64,000 nt of DNA from Chloroflexota bacterium (GCA_016234445.1 JACRBT010000014.1:124001-188000); one strand, 5' to 3'; positions 46,910-55,335 are shown, counted from the stretch's first letter. The notes: generated by a model from the sequence alone, not told the origin. Numbers and translations: made by a program.

Positions 46910-47206
46910 TCAGGAGAGCGTTACTTCGTAGACGTACCGCGCGCCCTGCTGGAGTTCGACGCGCGCCCGCTTCCCCGCCGTCAGGGCCGGGAGGCGGAGG
47001 AACCAGTGCCGGTGCGGCAGCTCCGGCCCCCGGCATTCGCAGGCGTACGACTCGATCCGGGCAGGCAACCCCACGCCTTCGAAGCGGATCGCGAACGGCT
47101 GCCCTTCCGGCGGGAAGTACCCGAGCTTCGCCTTTTCGATGAGCAGGTAGCTTTCCTTCGCCTCTTCCTTGGAGACCTTCCGTTCGTACGCTTTCGCTGA
47201 CGCCAC
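46910..47206 (-). CDS. Hypothetical protein
   Basis: 98 residues from GTG 47206, with GAGGCAGCAGGG upstream. Blocks: YERKVSKEEAKESYLLIEKA, PFAIRFEGVGLPARIESYAC and PHRHWFLRLPALTAGKRARV. A C-x-C (ACECRG) with HRH nearby could bind metal. The beta-rich C-terminal half ends RVELQQGARYVYEVTLS. No family recognised. It is divergent from the YCII gene at 47304, and the gap holds a TACAAT promoter box for that gene. Confidence 0.6.
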   Translation of the reverse strand: MASAKAYERKVSKEEAKESYLLIEKAKLGYFPPEGQPFAIRFEGVGLPARIESYACECRGPELPHRHWFLRLPALTAGKRARVELQQGARYVYEVTLS

Positions 47207-47303
47207 CCCTGCTGCCTCCTGCGACTGCCGGCCCCCGGCCCGCGCGCGACGATTGTACCCCGAAGGCTACAATGCCCGGCGTAACCATCCACCGGGAAGC
47301 CCC

Positions 47304-47621
47304 GTGCCCGAAGAACAGCCGCCGCTCTATTTCGCCGTCTTCCACCAGCCCGGCCCAAACTGGGCGGAGGGTGTCCCCTTCGGCGACCAGGACGGGGTCG
47401 AGGTCCATGTCGCCTTCATGAAAGAGCAACTGGAGAAGGGCAACCTCGTCCTCGGCGGGCCATTCCTCGACAACTCCGGCGGGATGATGGTCCTCCGGGC
47501 CGCCTCCCTCGAAGCCGCCCGCACGATCGCGTCTGGCGACCCTGCCGTCCGCCGCCGCCTTCTCCAGGTGACCGTAAAGCCGTGGCTCCTGGTGATGGAC
47601 GCCCTCAGCCCGGAAGCGTAG
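47304..47621 (+). CDS. YCII-like protein
   Basis: 105 residues from GTG 47304. The YCII fold (dimeric alpha+beta) shows LYFAVFHQPGPNWAEGVPFG, VHVAFMKEQLEKGNLVLGGP and SLEAARTIASGDPAVRRRLL. YciI-type proteins bear a putative His-Asp active site; here the HVAFMKEQLEKG stretch corresponds. A TACAAT -10-like box at 47269-47274 would give a leader of about 25 nt. The 3-methyladenine glycosylase gene follows 13 nt downstream, probably in the same transcript. Confidence 0.85.
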   Translation: MPEEQPPLYFAVFHQPGPNWAEGVPFGDQDGVEVHVAFMKEQLEKGNLVLGGPFLDNSGGMMVLRAASLEAARTIASGDPAVRRRLLQVTVKPWLLVMDALSPEA

Positions 47622-47634
47622 ACAGGAGGCCACC

Positions 47635-48138
47635 ATGGAAGCGCCACAACAGGTCCAACCATCGAAGCTCGCCGACTACTTCGAGGTCCTGACGAAGGCC
47701 GTCTTCCAGTCGGGCATGAGCTGGAAGGTGGTCGAAGCGAAGTGGCCCGGCTTCCGCGCTGCCTTCCACGACTTCGACCCCGCCACCGTCGCCGGTTTCA
47801 GCCCCGACGACGTCGACCGCCTCTGCGCCGACCCCCGGATCATCCGCAACCGGCGCAAGGTCGAGGCCACGGTCGCCAACGCCGAGACGATGCTGGCGGT
47901 CGACCGTGAGTACGGCGGCTTCGCGAACTACCTCCGCGCCCACGGCGGCTTCGACGCGACCGCCGCCGACCTGAAGAAGCGCTTCAAGTTCGTCGGCGAC
48001 CTGGCCGCCTACTACCTCCTCTACGTAGTTGGCGAACCGGTGCCCCCGCACGAAGAGTGGATGGCCACCCGGGGCGTCACCCTGGAGCGCCGCCGCCCAC
48101 CCTCGACGGCGTCGCTGCCCCGCCCGAGGGGGCGCTGA
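47635..48138 (+). CDS. tag: DNA-3-methyladenine glycosylase I-like protein
   Basis: 167 residues from ATG 47635. Tag removes 3-methyladenine from alkylated DNA. Family blocks: LTKAVFQSGMSWKVVEAKWP, RIIRNRRKVEATVANAETML and RFKFVGDLAAYYLLYVVGEP. The N-terminal zinc-snap Cys and His of E. coli Tag are absent, as is the C-terminal Cys; short zinc-free members are common in GC-rich bacteria. It overlaps in operon logic with DUF2277 (TGA-G-ATG junction). Activity is inferred. Confidence 0.85.
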   Translation: MEAPQQVQPSKLADYFEVLTKAVFQSGMSWKVVEAKWPGFRAAFHDFDPATVAGFSPDDVDRLCADPRIIRNRRKVEATVANAETMLAVDREYGGFANYLRAHGGFDATAADLKKRFKFVGDLAAYYLLYVVGEPVPPHEEWMATRGVTLERRRPPSTASLPRPRGR

Positions 48139-48139
48139 G

Positions 48140-48349
48140 ATGTGCCGCAGCATCAAGACCCTTCGCGGCCAGGAGCCGCCCCCGACCGACGACGAGGTGG
48201 TGGCCGCCGCGCTCCAGTTCGTCCGCAAGATCAGCGGCTACCGCAAGCCGTCCCAGAAGAACGCGGCCGCTTTCGACGCCGCCGTCGCCAACGTGGCCGA
48301 CGCCACCCGGAAGCTGCTCGCCGAGCTGGGAAGCCCGCCCGCGAACTGA
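48140..48349 (+). CDS. DUF2277 protein
   Basis: 69 residues from ATG 48140, one base after the glycosylase stop. The sequence MCRSIKTLRGQEPPPTDDEV, AALQFVRKISGYRKPSQKNA and AVANVADATRKLLAEL is the family pattern; the N-terminal MCR with one Cys is conserved. Members are small helical proteins of unknown function, commonly found beside DNA repair or oxidoreductase genes. The tight coupling suggests co-production with the glycosylase. Confidence 0.92.
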   Translation: MCRSIKTLRGQEPPPTDDEVVAAALQFVRKISGYRKPSQKNAAAFDAAVANVADATRKLLAELGSPPAN

Positions 48350-48397
48350 GCGCCTGGCCCCTTCCCGGCCCAGGACTCTCCCGAGCGGCCGGAGGCG

Positions 48398-48442
48398 TTG
48401 ACCAACTTACAGTGTAAATCGTACAGTGGCTTACGGCGTAAG
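48398..48442 (+). promoter_or_regulatory. Promoter with two CTTAC-N3-GTAA operators
   Basis: TTGACC (48398-48403), 18 nt, TACAGT (48422-48427) form a promoter. CTTAC-AGT-GTAA (48406-48417) sits between the boxes and CTTAC-GGC-GTAAG (48430-48442) just after the -10. Centres are 24 bp apart, so a repressor of the TetR or similar type could bind both. No regulator gene is adjacent. Confidence 0.7.
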
Positions 48443-48476
48443 TTTCCCGGTCACGCCCAAGGAGAGTTCAGCAACC

Positions 48477-49469
48477 ATGCAGGCACTCGTTCACGACCGC
48501 TTCGGCTCCCCCGACGTCCTCGAACTTCGAGAGGTGGACACCCCTTCACTCGATGACAAGAGTGTGCTCATCCGTGTCTGCGCCGCCTCGGTGAACCCAC
48601 TGGACTGGCACATGCTGACCGGCAGGCCCCTCCTGATGCGCGTGTCAGCGGGGGTCCGGCGCCCCAGGAGCCGGATCCGGGGCGCGGATGTCGCCGGTCG
48701 CGTCGAAGCGGTGGGTGCGACGGTTACCCATGTCCAACCCGGCGACGAGGTCTTCGGCGTCGGCGAGGCCACCTTCGCCGAGTATGCGCTGGTCCCGGGA
48801 AACGCGGTGGTCCACATGCCGAAGACCCTGACCCACGCCCAGGCAGCGTGCGTCCCCGTCGCGGGCCTCACCGCCCTCCAGGCGCTGCGCGACAAGGGAG
48901 GGCTGCAGGCCGGCCAGGCGGTGCTCATCAACGGGGCCGGCGGCGGCGTCGGTACCTTCGCGGTCCAAATCGCCAGGGCAATGGGCGCGCAGGTCACCGG
49001 TGTCTGTAGCACTCGCAACGTTGAGCTCGTGCACTCCCTCGGGGCCGAGCACGTGATCGACTACACCCGGGACGACTTCACGGCCGCAGGGAAGCGGTAT
49101 GACCTCATCGTCGACAACGTCGGCAATCACGGGTTCTGGGCACTCCGGCGGGCGCTGACCCCCGCCGGGCGGTGCGTCATCGTCGGCGGGCCCAAAGGGA
49201 ACGTCTTGTTAGGCCCTCTTAGTTCGATGGTGCGAAAAAAGCTGGCTTCCAGGTTCGTCAGCCAGTCGTTCGTCCCGTTCTTCGCCTCCCCGAACCGGCA
49301 CGACCTCCAGGCACTCGCCGAACTCGTCGACTCCGGTGCGGTCACCCCCGTGGTCGACAAGATCTACGCGCTTGGAGAGGTTCCCTCCGCCCTCAGGCAG
49401 ATCGCGGGCGGACACACCCGGGGAAAGCTCGCGGTCGAGATTCAGCGCGCGCCGGACCGCGAACAGTAA
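48477..49469 (+). CDS. NAD(P)-dependent quinone oxidoreductase / MDR-family dehydrogenase
   Basis: 330 residues from ATG 48477 with AGGAGA 12 nt upstream. Medium-chain dehydrogenase without zinc ligands, zeta-crystallin/quinone reductase-like: MQALVHDRFGSPDVLELREV, AASVNPLDWHMLTG, and the cofactor motif GAGGGVGTFAVQIARAMGAQ. GAEHVIDYTRDDFTAAGKRY and DNVGNHGFWALRRAL are typical. It probably reduces quinones or enones, i.e. electrophile detoxification. The promoter carries two operator-like palindromes (48406-48442), so induction by an unlinked repressor's ligand is likely. Confidence 0.93.
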   Translation: MQALVHDRFGSPDVLELREVDTPSLDDKSVLIRVCAASVNPLDWHMLTGRPLLMRVSAGVRRPRSRIRGADVAGRVEAVGATVTHVQPGDEVFGVGEATFAEYALVPGNAVVHMPKTLTHAQAACVPVAGLTALQALRDKGGLQAGQAVLINGAGGGVGTFAVQIARAMGAQVTGVCSTRNVELVHSLGAEHVIDYTRDDFTAAGKRYDLIVDNVGNHGFWALRRALTPAGRCVIVGGPKGNVLLGPLSSMVRKKLASRFVSQSFVPFFASPNRHDLQALAELVDSGAVTPVVDKIYALGEVPSALRQIAGGHTRGKLAVEIQRAPDREQ

Positions 49470-49655
49470 CCCGGGCGGGCGCCTGCGCCGGTGCCGAGCC
49501 ACGTGAACAGCGTGACCGGCGGGGCCGGGCCAGGCTCCAGCCAGCCCGGATCTCGGGGTTCTCCATGACATTCTCGCGAGATCCCCGCCGCGTTGCCCCG
49601 CTGCCTTAACGACCGGCCCCCGCCCGCCGATACCTACCGTGGGGAAGGGACGGAC

Positions 49656-50630
49656 ATGGCGCGCACACCAGACTTCATCGACCTGCTGGCGGATGCTGAC
49701 CTGCTTCAGCTCATGCTGCTGAACTGTCCCGATGGTGTGGTCGCCACCGACCAGGACCACAAGGTCGTCCTCTATACCGGCGCCAGCGAACAGCTCTTCG
49801 GGTTCGAACCGATCGACGTCCTGCATAAGGATGTCAGCCGCCTCTTCGCCGACCCGCTGCAGTACCCCGAGTTCCTCACCCTCCTCGACGACAACGGCCG
49901 CGTCGTCAGCCTGGTCATGCTGGCGGCACGCAAGGGCGGCCACGCCTTTTCCGCCGCGGTCTCCGCCTCGCGGCTCAGCGACCGTTACGGCAACACCTCG
50001 GGGCTCGTGCTTTACGTCCGAGACCACACGAACGTCCAGGCCATCGAAGCGGCTCTCCGCGACAACAACGAGCGTCTCCAGGAAGCCGTTGGCAAGCTTG
50101 ACCACGTCGCCCGGCACGATCAGATGACCGGCCTCCTCAACCGCGCCAGCGCCATGGAGGCGGCCCGCCAGGCGATCCTTGCCGCCGGCATCCAGGACCG
50201 CCAGTTCGGCGTCGCGGTCTTCGACCTCGACCAGTTCAAGGCGGTCAACGACAGCTACGGCCACCTCGTCGGCGACGAAGTGTTGGCCGCGCTCGCCGCC
50301 GTCCTCCGGGCGACCGCCCGCCACGGCGACATTGTCGGGCGTTTCGGCGGCGAGGAATTCGTTGCCTTCCTCCCGGGCGCCGACCTCGCGGCCGTGGTCG
50401 GCTTCGCCGAGCGCGTCCGCCTCGCGATCGAAGCGGCGGCGGTCGTTGTCGGCGGCGAAGTGACGGTGCACACCACCGTCTCCGCCGGGGCTGCGGCAAT
50501 CCCGACTTGTGCCGATAACCTTCGCGAGGCCATCCGCGTGGCCGACAACCGGCTCTACCTCGCGAAGCGGTCGGGCCGCAACCGCGTCGTTGGCGTTGAC
50601 ATCATGGAGGCCGGCCAGGAGGCCGCCTGA
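49656..50630 (+). CDS. PAS-GGDEF diguanylate cyclase
   Basis: 324 residues from ATG 49656 with GGAAGGGA upstream. The N-terminal PAS (about residues 15-130; DGVVATDQDHKVVLYTGASE, LFGFEPIDVLHKDVSRLF) senses an unknown signal. The GGDEF domain carries the active site GGEEF at 231-235 and an intact I-site RHGD (222-225), so product inhibition by c-di-GMP is expected. FDLDQFKAVNDSYGHLVGDE is also conserved. It makes c-di-GMP in the cytoplasm. HDOD and degenerate-GGDEF genes follow with short gaps, so the three form a signalling operon. Confidence 0.94.
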   Translation: MARTPDFIDLLADADLLQLMLLNCPDGVVATDQDHKVVLYTGASEQLFGFEPIDVLHKDVSRLFADPLQYPEFLTLLDDNGRVVSLVMLAARKGGHAFSAAVSASRLSDRYGNTSGLVLYVRDHTNVQAIEAALRDNNERLQEAVGKLDHVARHDQMTGLLNRASAMEAARQAILAAGIQDRQFGVAVFDLDQFKAVNDSYGHLVGDEVLAALAAVLRATARHGDIVGRFGGEEFVAFLPGADLAAVVGFAERVRLAIEAAAVVVGGEVTVHTTVSAGAAAIPTCADNLREAIRVADNRLYLAKRSGRNRVVGVDIMEAGQEAA

Positions 50631-50649
50631 ACGAAAGAGGGGGCACACG

Positions 50650-51618
50650 GTGACGGGAGAGATGCCGGTCGAATTCGAAGCGCGGAACCGCCTCCGCCTG
50701 ATCGTCAGCCGTACCACCGAGCTCACCCCCCTCAAGGCCGTCGCCACCAAGGCCATTTCGCTTGCCGAAGACGAGCGCACCGCGGCAATGGACCTCGCCA
50801 CCGTCATCAGTTCCGACCAGGCCCTCACCGCCAAGCTCCTCCGCCTTTCAAACTCCGCCTACTACGGCTATGCCCGCCGGATCAGCAACGTCCGCGAGGC
50901 GGTCATCCTCCTCGGGATGCGGACGGTGCGCTCCGTCGCCATCGCCTCGGCGATCATCGACGCCCTGAAGGTGCCGGAGGACCGCGAGTTCGACCAGGAC
51001 CTCTTCTGGGCCCACAGCGTCTGCACCGGTCTCACGGCCGAGGCGATCGCCCGGGAGACGCGTGCGGCCCGCCCGGAAGACGCCTTCACGGCCGGGGTGC
51101 TCCACGACGTCGGCAAGCTCGCGATGATGCTCACCGAGCCCGAGCTCTTCGCGGAAGTGGTGGACCTGGTCACGACCGAGGGCCTTCGCTACCACGAAGC
51201 CGAGAGTGCCGTCTTCGGCGTCAGCCATGAAATCGTCGGCTTCCGCCTCGCACAGCGCTGGAGGTTCCCCGAGCCCCTCGTCGACGCGATCCGCAACCAC
51301 CACCCGGAGAAGGGCGTCTCCCGGGTGGAGACCCTCGCCGACATCGTTGCCGCGGCCAACCTCGCCTGTAACCGGGAGGGGCTGGCCTGTGGCTTCGACT
51401 GGACCCAGCACCCCGACCGGAAGCCGGTGCTCGCCCTCCCCCGGAAGGTCGATGAGGCGATCGCCAGGACCCCTGGTGGGATGCGGACGATCGAGGAAAA
51501 GGCGCGCGCGTTCCTCCTCCACGTCACGGCTCGCACCCCCCGCTGGTACGCCACCCACGCCGCCGAAGAGCCGAAGGAAACGGCGTCCGACGACGAAGCT
51601 GTACGTGGCGCGGCCTGA
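50650..51618 (+). CDS. HDOD-domain signalling protein
   Basis: 322 residues from GTG 50650, after AGAGGGGG. The HDOD domain is clear: LTPLKAVATKAISLAEDERT, VISSDQALTAKLLRLSNSAY, YGYARRISNVREAVILLGMR and VLHDVGKLAMML. HDOD proteins organise signalling, often with c-di-GMP, but most lack catalytic residues; the HD pair in HDVGKL is kept here. It has no membrane segment. It follows the diguanylate cyclase by 19 nt and shares a TGATG overlap region with the next frame, so it is co-expressed. Its role in reading c-di-GMP is inference. Confidence 0.93.
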   Translation: MTGEMPVEFEARNRLRLIVSRTTELTPLKAVATKAISLAEDERTAAMDLATVISSDQALTAKLLRLSNSAYYGYARRISNVREAVILLGMRTVRSVAIASAIIDALKVPEDREFDQDLFWAHSVCTGLTAEAIARETRAARPEDAFTAGVLHDVGKLAMMLTEPELFAEVVDLVTTEGLRYHEAESAVFGVSHEIVGFRLAQRWRFPEPLVDAIRNHHPEKGVSRVETLADIVAAANLACNREGLACGFDWTQHPDRKPVLALPRKVDEAIARTPGGMRTIEEKARAFLLHVTARTPRWYATHAAEEPKETASDDEAVRGAA

Positions 51619-51662
51619 TGGCGGGGGTCAGAACGTCCGATGTATTCCCTAGAGGGCCTGGG

Positions 51663-52415
51663 ATGGAACGAGAAACTGATCTCCTGGATCAAGAACCCGA
51701 GCAGGTTGGCGGCGGCAAGCGCAGACTCGTCCGCGTCCTGAGCTTCATCCTTTGGGGCGCCGTGATCGCAATCCAGGTCGCGGGCGCCATCCGCAACCCC
51801 TCGCTCGGCAACTACATCACCGTCGGGATGTTCCTGCTTCTCTTCGTCGCCGTGAACCTCCAGATGCTGGTCGTCCAGTGGGCCTCCCGTCGCCACTGGC
51901 GCTCGCTGGCTGTCAAGCTGCGCGGCTCCTCCTACATCAGCGATCTCCACAGCCTCCCGAACCGCAACTACCTGCTCGCCGAACTGCGGCGCGAAATGCC
52001 GAGGGCCCGCGCCGCCGCCCGCCCCTTCATGCTCATCATGATTTCGCTCGACAGCCTTGCCGAGATCCGCGGCCGCCGCGGCAACGACTTCTCCGAGCGC
52101 GCCCTCCATTCCATGGTCGACCTCCTTCGCCGGATCACTCGCACTTCCGACTTCATCGCGCACCTCGAAGACGGCCGCTTCTGTGTCGTCCTCAATGAAT
52201 GCTCGCAGGACGACGTCTGGAAATACCTTCGCAGGGTGCCCGGCACCATCGCCGTCAGCGACGGCCACCGCATGTTCGAAGTGCCCGTCTCGGCCCGAAT
52301 CCACGAATACGACATGGAGTCGCTCTACGCGACGGACGTGCTCCGCGAAGTCGAGGATGCCCAGCCCCTTCGCCGCAAGGAACAGCAAGAGCGCCACTGG
52401 ACCGAGGCCGCCTGA
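51663..52415 (+). CDS. Membrane protein with degenerate GGDEF domain
   Basis: 250 residues from ATG 51663 (AGAGGG 6 nt upstream; ATG 51618 overlapping the upstream stop is possible). Two TM helices (about 25-43, SFILWGAVIAIQVAGAI, and 52-75) precede a GGDEF-like domain: DLHSLPNRNYLLAELRREMP, PFMLIMISLDSLAEIRGRRG and HSMVDLLRRITRTSDFIAHL. The active-site loop GG(D/E)EF is replaced by HLEDGRFCVVL, so it cannot make c-di-GMP. It may bind GTP or c-di-GMP or act as a membrane scaffold for the two upstream proteins. Confidence 0.85.
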   Translation: MERETDLLDQEPEQVGGGKRRLVRVLSFILWGAVIAIQVAGAIRNPSLGNYITVGMFLLLFVAVNLQMLVVQWASRRHWRSLAVKLRGSSYISDLHSLPNRNYLLAELRREMPRARAAARPFMLIMISLDSLAEIRGRRGNDFSERALHSMVDLLRRITRTSDFIAHLEDGRFCVVLNECSQDDVWKYLRRVPGTIAVSDGHRMFEVPVSARIHEYDMESLYATDVLREVEDAQPLRRKEQQERHWTEAA

Positions 52416-52422
52416 CCCTGCC

Positions 52423-52779
52423 TCAGCCGCCCAGGCTTCGCGCCAACAGCGCCAGGACGATCACCAGCAGCACTGCCCCACCGGCAACGCGCAACGCCTG
52501 TTGCGACCGTTCCCTCGCAGCGCCGTGGTCGGGTATCGGCGCGAGCGCGGCGCCCCCGGCCAGTTCGGCCACGACGTTGCGCGCCGCCCCAATGTCCGTC
52601 GATGCGACGAGCACCGGGTAGACCGCCCACCCCGGGGTCGCTGCCCCGCCCAGGGCCGCCCCGACGCCGCGCTCGAACGAGGACGCTTCGATCCCCGCCG
52701 CGTGGAGCGCATCGATCCAGATCGCGGCCTGGACGGGGTCGCTCGCTTCGGCGACGACGACGCGCCTGGGGCCGGTCAC
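52423..52779 (-). CDS. DUF2007-like protein with C-terminal TM helix
   Basis: 118 residues from GTG 52779, whose GTGA overlaps the pyk stop. The N-terminal domain (RRVVVAEASDPVQAAIWIDA, LHAAGIEASSFERGVGAALG, PVLVASTDIGAARNVVAELA) matches the putative signal-transducing DUF2007 fold. A C-terminal TM helix (VAGGAVLLVIVLALLARSLG) anchors it. The family has no known biochemistry. Coupling to pyruvate kinase is notable but unexplained. Confidence 0.8.
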   Translation of the reverse strand: MTGPRRVVVAEASDPVQAAIWIDALHAAGIEASSFERGVGAALGGAATPGWAVYPVLVASTDIGAARNVVAELAGGAALAPIPDHGAARERSQQALRVAGGAVLLVIVLALLARSLGG

Positions 52780-54212
52780 GAGCCGTAACCTTCGGATTCG
52801 CCGGCCCGGTGGAGCTTCAGGAAGTTCGTCGTGCCCCGCGCCTGCACCGGCAGGCTGGCGACGACGACGACCTCTTCGCCGCGGCCCAGGTGCCCCCCGC
52901 CGATGAGCAGTTCGTCCACGAGCCGCAGCATCTTTTCGGAAGAATCCACGAGCGGGCCGAGGAGAGGCACCACCCCGCGCGCCAGCGAGAGCCGCCGGAA
53001 GACCGCCTCCACCGGCGTCACCGCGAAGATGGTGGCGTTTGGGTGCACCTTGCTCTGGAGGAAGGCCGTATACCCGCTCCGCGTGAAGCAGACGATCGCC
53101 TTCATGTTCGCGTCCGATTCGACGATCCGGCGGGCGGCCAGGGCGACGACGTAGGAGTGGTCGTCGGCCCCCACCGCCGGGGGACGGTCGTGGTCGGGGA
53201 GCGCCGCCGCTTCGGCCGTGCGGATGATGCGGTCCATCATCGCCACGGCCTCCACCGGGTAGCGGCCGACCGCCGTCTCCTGGCTCAGCATGAGCGCGTC
53301 CGACAGGTCCCAGGTGGCGTTGGCAACGTCGCTGCTCTCGGCCCGCGTCGGCCGCGGCGAATCCACCATCGACTCCAGCATCTGGGTCGCCGTGATCACC
53401 GGGATCATGTGCTGGGAGGCGGAGTTGATGATCCGCCGCTGCTCCACGGGCACCTGTTCCGGGGGCAATTCCACCCCCAGGTCGCCGCGCGCCACCATCG
53501 CCCCATCCGCCTCAGCGAGGATCGAGTCGAGGTTCGCCACCGCCTGCCGCCGTTCGATCTTGGCGATGATCGGCGTGTCGGCGCCCAGCGAGCTGATCAG
53601 CGCCCGCGTCCGCGTGATGTCGTGGGCGTCGCGGACGAAGCTGAGGGCGAAGAAGTCGACCTGCCCTTCGACCCCCGCCCGCACGGCCAGCCGGTCTTCG
53701 TCCGTCAGCGAAGGGAGGGTCAGCGCCGACGAAGGGAAGTTGACCCCCTTGCGCGGCCCCAGCGGCCCCCCGACGAGTACGCGGCAGAGGAGCCCGTCGC
53801 GGCTCACGGACTCCACCTGGAGTTCGATGTTCCCGTCGTTGATGAGGACATGTTCGCCAACCCCGATGTCGTCGGTGAGGTGCGGGTATTCCACGGTGAA
53901 GCGTTCGGGCGTGCCCTCGACGTGGTCGGCGGTCAGGGTCACGGTCGCGCCCTGGACGAGGTCGATGGCGAGCCCGCTGCGGGTGGGGCCGGTCCGGAGC
54001 TTCGGCCCGGCGAGGTCCATCAGCACCCCGATCGGCCGGCCCTCGGCCTCGGCGACCGCGCGGACCATCCGGATCGCCCCGAGGTGCTCCTCCATCGTCC
54101 CGTGACTGGTGTTCAAGCGGGCGACGTCCATCCCCGCCCGGATCATGGCGGCGATGACCGCCGGGTCGAGCGATGCCGGCCCGAGCGTGCAGACGATCTT
54201 CGTGCGGCGCAT
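52776..54212 (-). CDS. pyk: Pyruvate kinase
   Basis: 478 residues from ATG 54212. It makes pyruvate and ATP from phosphoenolpyruvate and ADP, the last step of glycolysis. Signatures: MRRTKIVCTLGPASLDP, NTSHGTMEEH, DLAGPKLRTG, the catalytic Lys in IIAKIERRQAV, MVARGDLGVELPPEQVP, and ITATQMLESMVDSPRPTRAE. The C-terminal allosteric domain is present. A TAGACT box 5 nt before the start and no ribosome site suggest a leaderless transcript. It is co-transcribed with the DUF2007-like gene. Confidence 0.96.
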   Translation of the reverse strand: MRRTKIVCTLGPASLDPAVIAAMIRAGMDVARLNTSHGTMEEHLGAIRMVRAVAEAEGRPIGVLMDLAGPKLRTGPTRSGLAIDLVQGATVTLTADHVEGTPERFTVEYPHLTDDIGVGEHVLINDGNIELQVESVSRDGLLCRVLVGGPLGPRKGVNFPSSALTLPSLTDEDRLAVRAGVEGQVDFFALSFVRDAHDITRTRALISSLGADTPIIAKIERRQAVANLDSILAEADGAMVARGDLGVELPPEQVPVEQRRIINSASQHMIPVITATQMLESMVDSPRPTRAESSDVANATWDLSDALMLSQETAVGRYPVEAVAMMDRIIRTAEAAALPDHDRPPAVGADDHSYVVALAARRIVESDANMKAIVCFTRSGYTAFLQSKVHPNATIFAVTPVEAVFRRLSLARGVVPLLGPLVDSSEKMLRLVDELLIGGGHLGRGEEVVVVASLPVQARGTTNFLKLHRAGESEGYGS

Positions 54213-54217
54213 ACCCC

Positions 54218-54223
54218 AGTCTA
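54218..54223 (-). promoter_or_regulatory. -10-like TAGACT of a putative leaderless pyk
   Basis: On the minus strand TAGACT, GGGGT, then ATG 54212. Confidence 0.5.
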
Positions 54224-54300
54224 GCGCGGCCCCGGCCTTTCCGAGGCGAATCTCGGGCCTGCCGTCGCCCCGGATTGGGACCAACGGCCGTGACGGGAGC

Positions 54301-54702
54301 ATGGACGGGCACGAAACTGGGGCTGTGAAGCTCTCTTCGCGCTCGCGGATCATCCTGGTGGCCGGAATCCTTGCGAGCGTCGCGATTGTCGCGGTCGCCC
54401 TCCTCGCGACTCGCGGCGGGGGCGACGGTACGATCACCATCGAACTCCGCGACTTCAGGATGGTGCCGCCCCTGGTGCAGCTCGAAAGAGGCCAGGAGGT
54501 GCGGATCAAGGTCGTGAACAAGGGCCTCACTTCCCACGACCTCAAGCTCCAGGGCAAGAGCGGCAGCCAGGTGCTCCCGCCGGGCTTCTCCGAAGTCATC
54601 ACGATCGGGCCCTTCGACAGCTCGCTCCAGGCCTGGTGCACGATCGAAGGCCACCGCGCCCTTGGCATGGAGATGACCTTCGAAGTCGTGGAGGCGCGTT
54701 AA
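54301..54702 (+). CDS. Membrane-anchored cupredoxin
   Basis: 133 residues from ATG 54301 with GGGAGC directly upstream. One N-terminal TM (about 18-36, IILVAGILASVAIVAVALLA) anchors a plastocyanin-type domain facing out. Type I copper ligands are visible: His79 in LTSHDLKL, Cys113 and His118 in AWCTIEGHRALGM, and Met123. It could carry electrons to or from a terminal oxidase or copper enzyme. A second cupredoxin gene follows about 100 nt downstream. It is divergent from pyk. Confidence 0.9.
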   Translation: MDGHETGAVKLSSRSRIILVAGILASVAIVAVALLATRGGGDGTITIELRDFRMVPPLVQLERGQEVRIKVVNKGLTSHDLKLQGKSGSQVLPPGFSEVITIGPFDSSLQAWCTIEGHRALGMEMTFEVVEAR

Positions 54703-54806
54703 GCCGCCTTCACGATTGGGGCCATCCGCCCCTGTACCCGGGCTCGTACCGCCCCTGACACCCCCGCGGCTATCGCCGTTGGAGACTGCTCTTGAGGGAG
54801 AGGCAC

Positions 54807-55325
54807 GTGACCCACCACCGTTCGCTCGCAACCTTCGTCATCGGCGCGCTCGCCGCCATCGTCCTCGCGGGGTCGCTCGCCCTTTGGGACACCCCCGCGA
54901 GGGCCGCCAACCAGCAGGTGAGCATCTCGGGCGCGGCGTTTTCGCCGGCCACGCTCACAATCTCCGTGGGCGACAAGGTGACCTGGCAGAACAACGACGC
55001 CAACCTCACCCACACCGCCTCGTCGGACGCCGGCGTCAGCCCGGCCTTCGACACCGGCGGCATCTCCGGCGGCGCGACCTCCTCCGCGGTGACCTTCAGC
55101 CAGGCCGGGACCTTCGCCTACCACTGCACCATCCACCCCGGCATGCAGGCGACAATCGTGGTGCAGGCCGCGGCCGCGGCCACCCCGGCGGTGCCGAAGA
55201 CGGGCACGGGCCTCGCCGCGGACGACGCCGGCGGCAGCTCCCTGTTCCTGCCGCTGTTCGCCGCCGGGGCCGCGCTGGTCGCCGCTTCCGGGGCGTTCGC
55301 CTTCGTCGCCGCCCGCCGCCGCTAG
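54807..55325 (+). CDS. Secreted cupredoxin with C-terminal TM anchor
   Basis: 172 residues from GTG 54807 with GGGAGAGG 3 nt upstream; a TTG 15 nt upstream is an alternative. Signal peptide (about 1-33, ending TPARA), then a plastocyanin-like domain: ISGAAFSPATLTISVGDKVT, ligands His69 in LTHTAS, and Cys107, His110 and Met113 in YHCTIHPGM. A PKTGTG linker and a C-terminal TM with an ARRR tail suggest wall or membrane anchoring. It lies 104 nt after the first cupredoxin, so the two may share a promoter. Confidence 0.9.
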   Translation: MTHHRSLATFVIGALAAIVLAGSLALWDTPARAANQQVSISGAAFSPATLTISVGDKVTWQNNDANLTHTASSDAGVSPAFDTGGISGGATSSAVTFSQAGTFAYHCTIHPGMQATIVVQAAAAATPAVPKTGTGLAADDAGGSSLFLPLFAAGAALVAASGAFAFVAARRR

Positions 55326-55335
55326 CGACGGCGCC

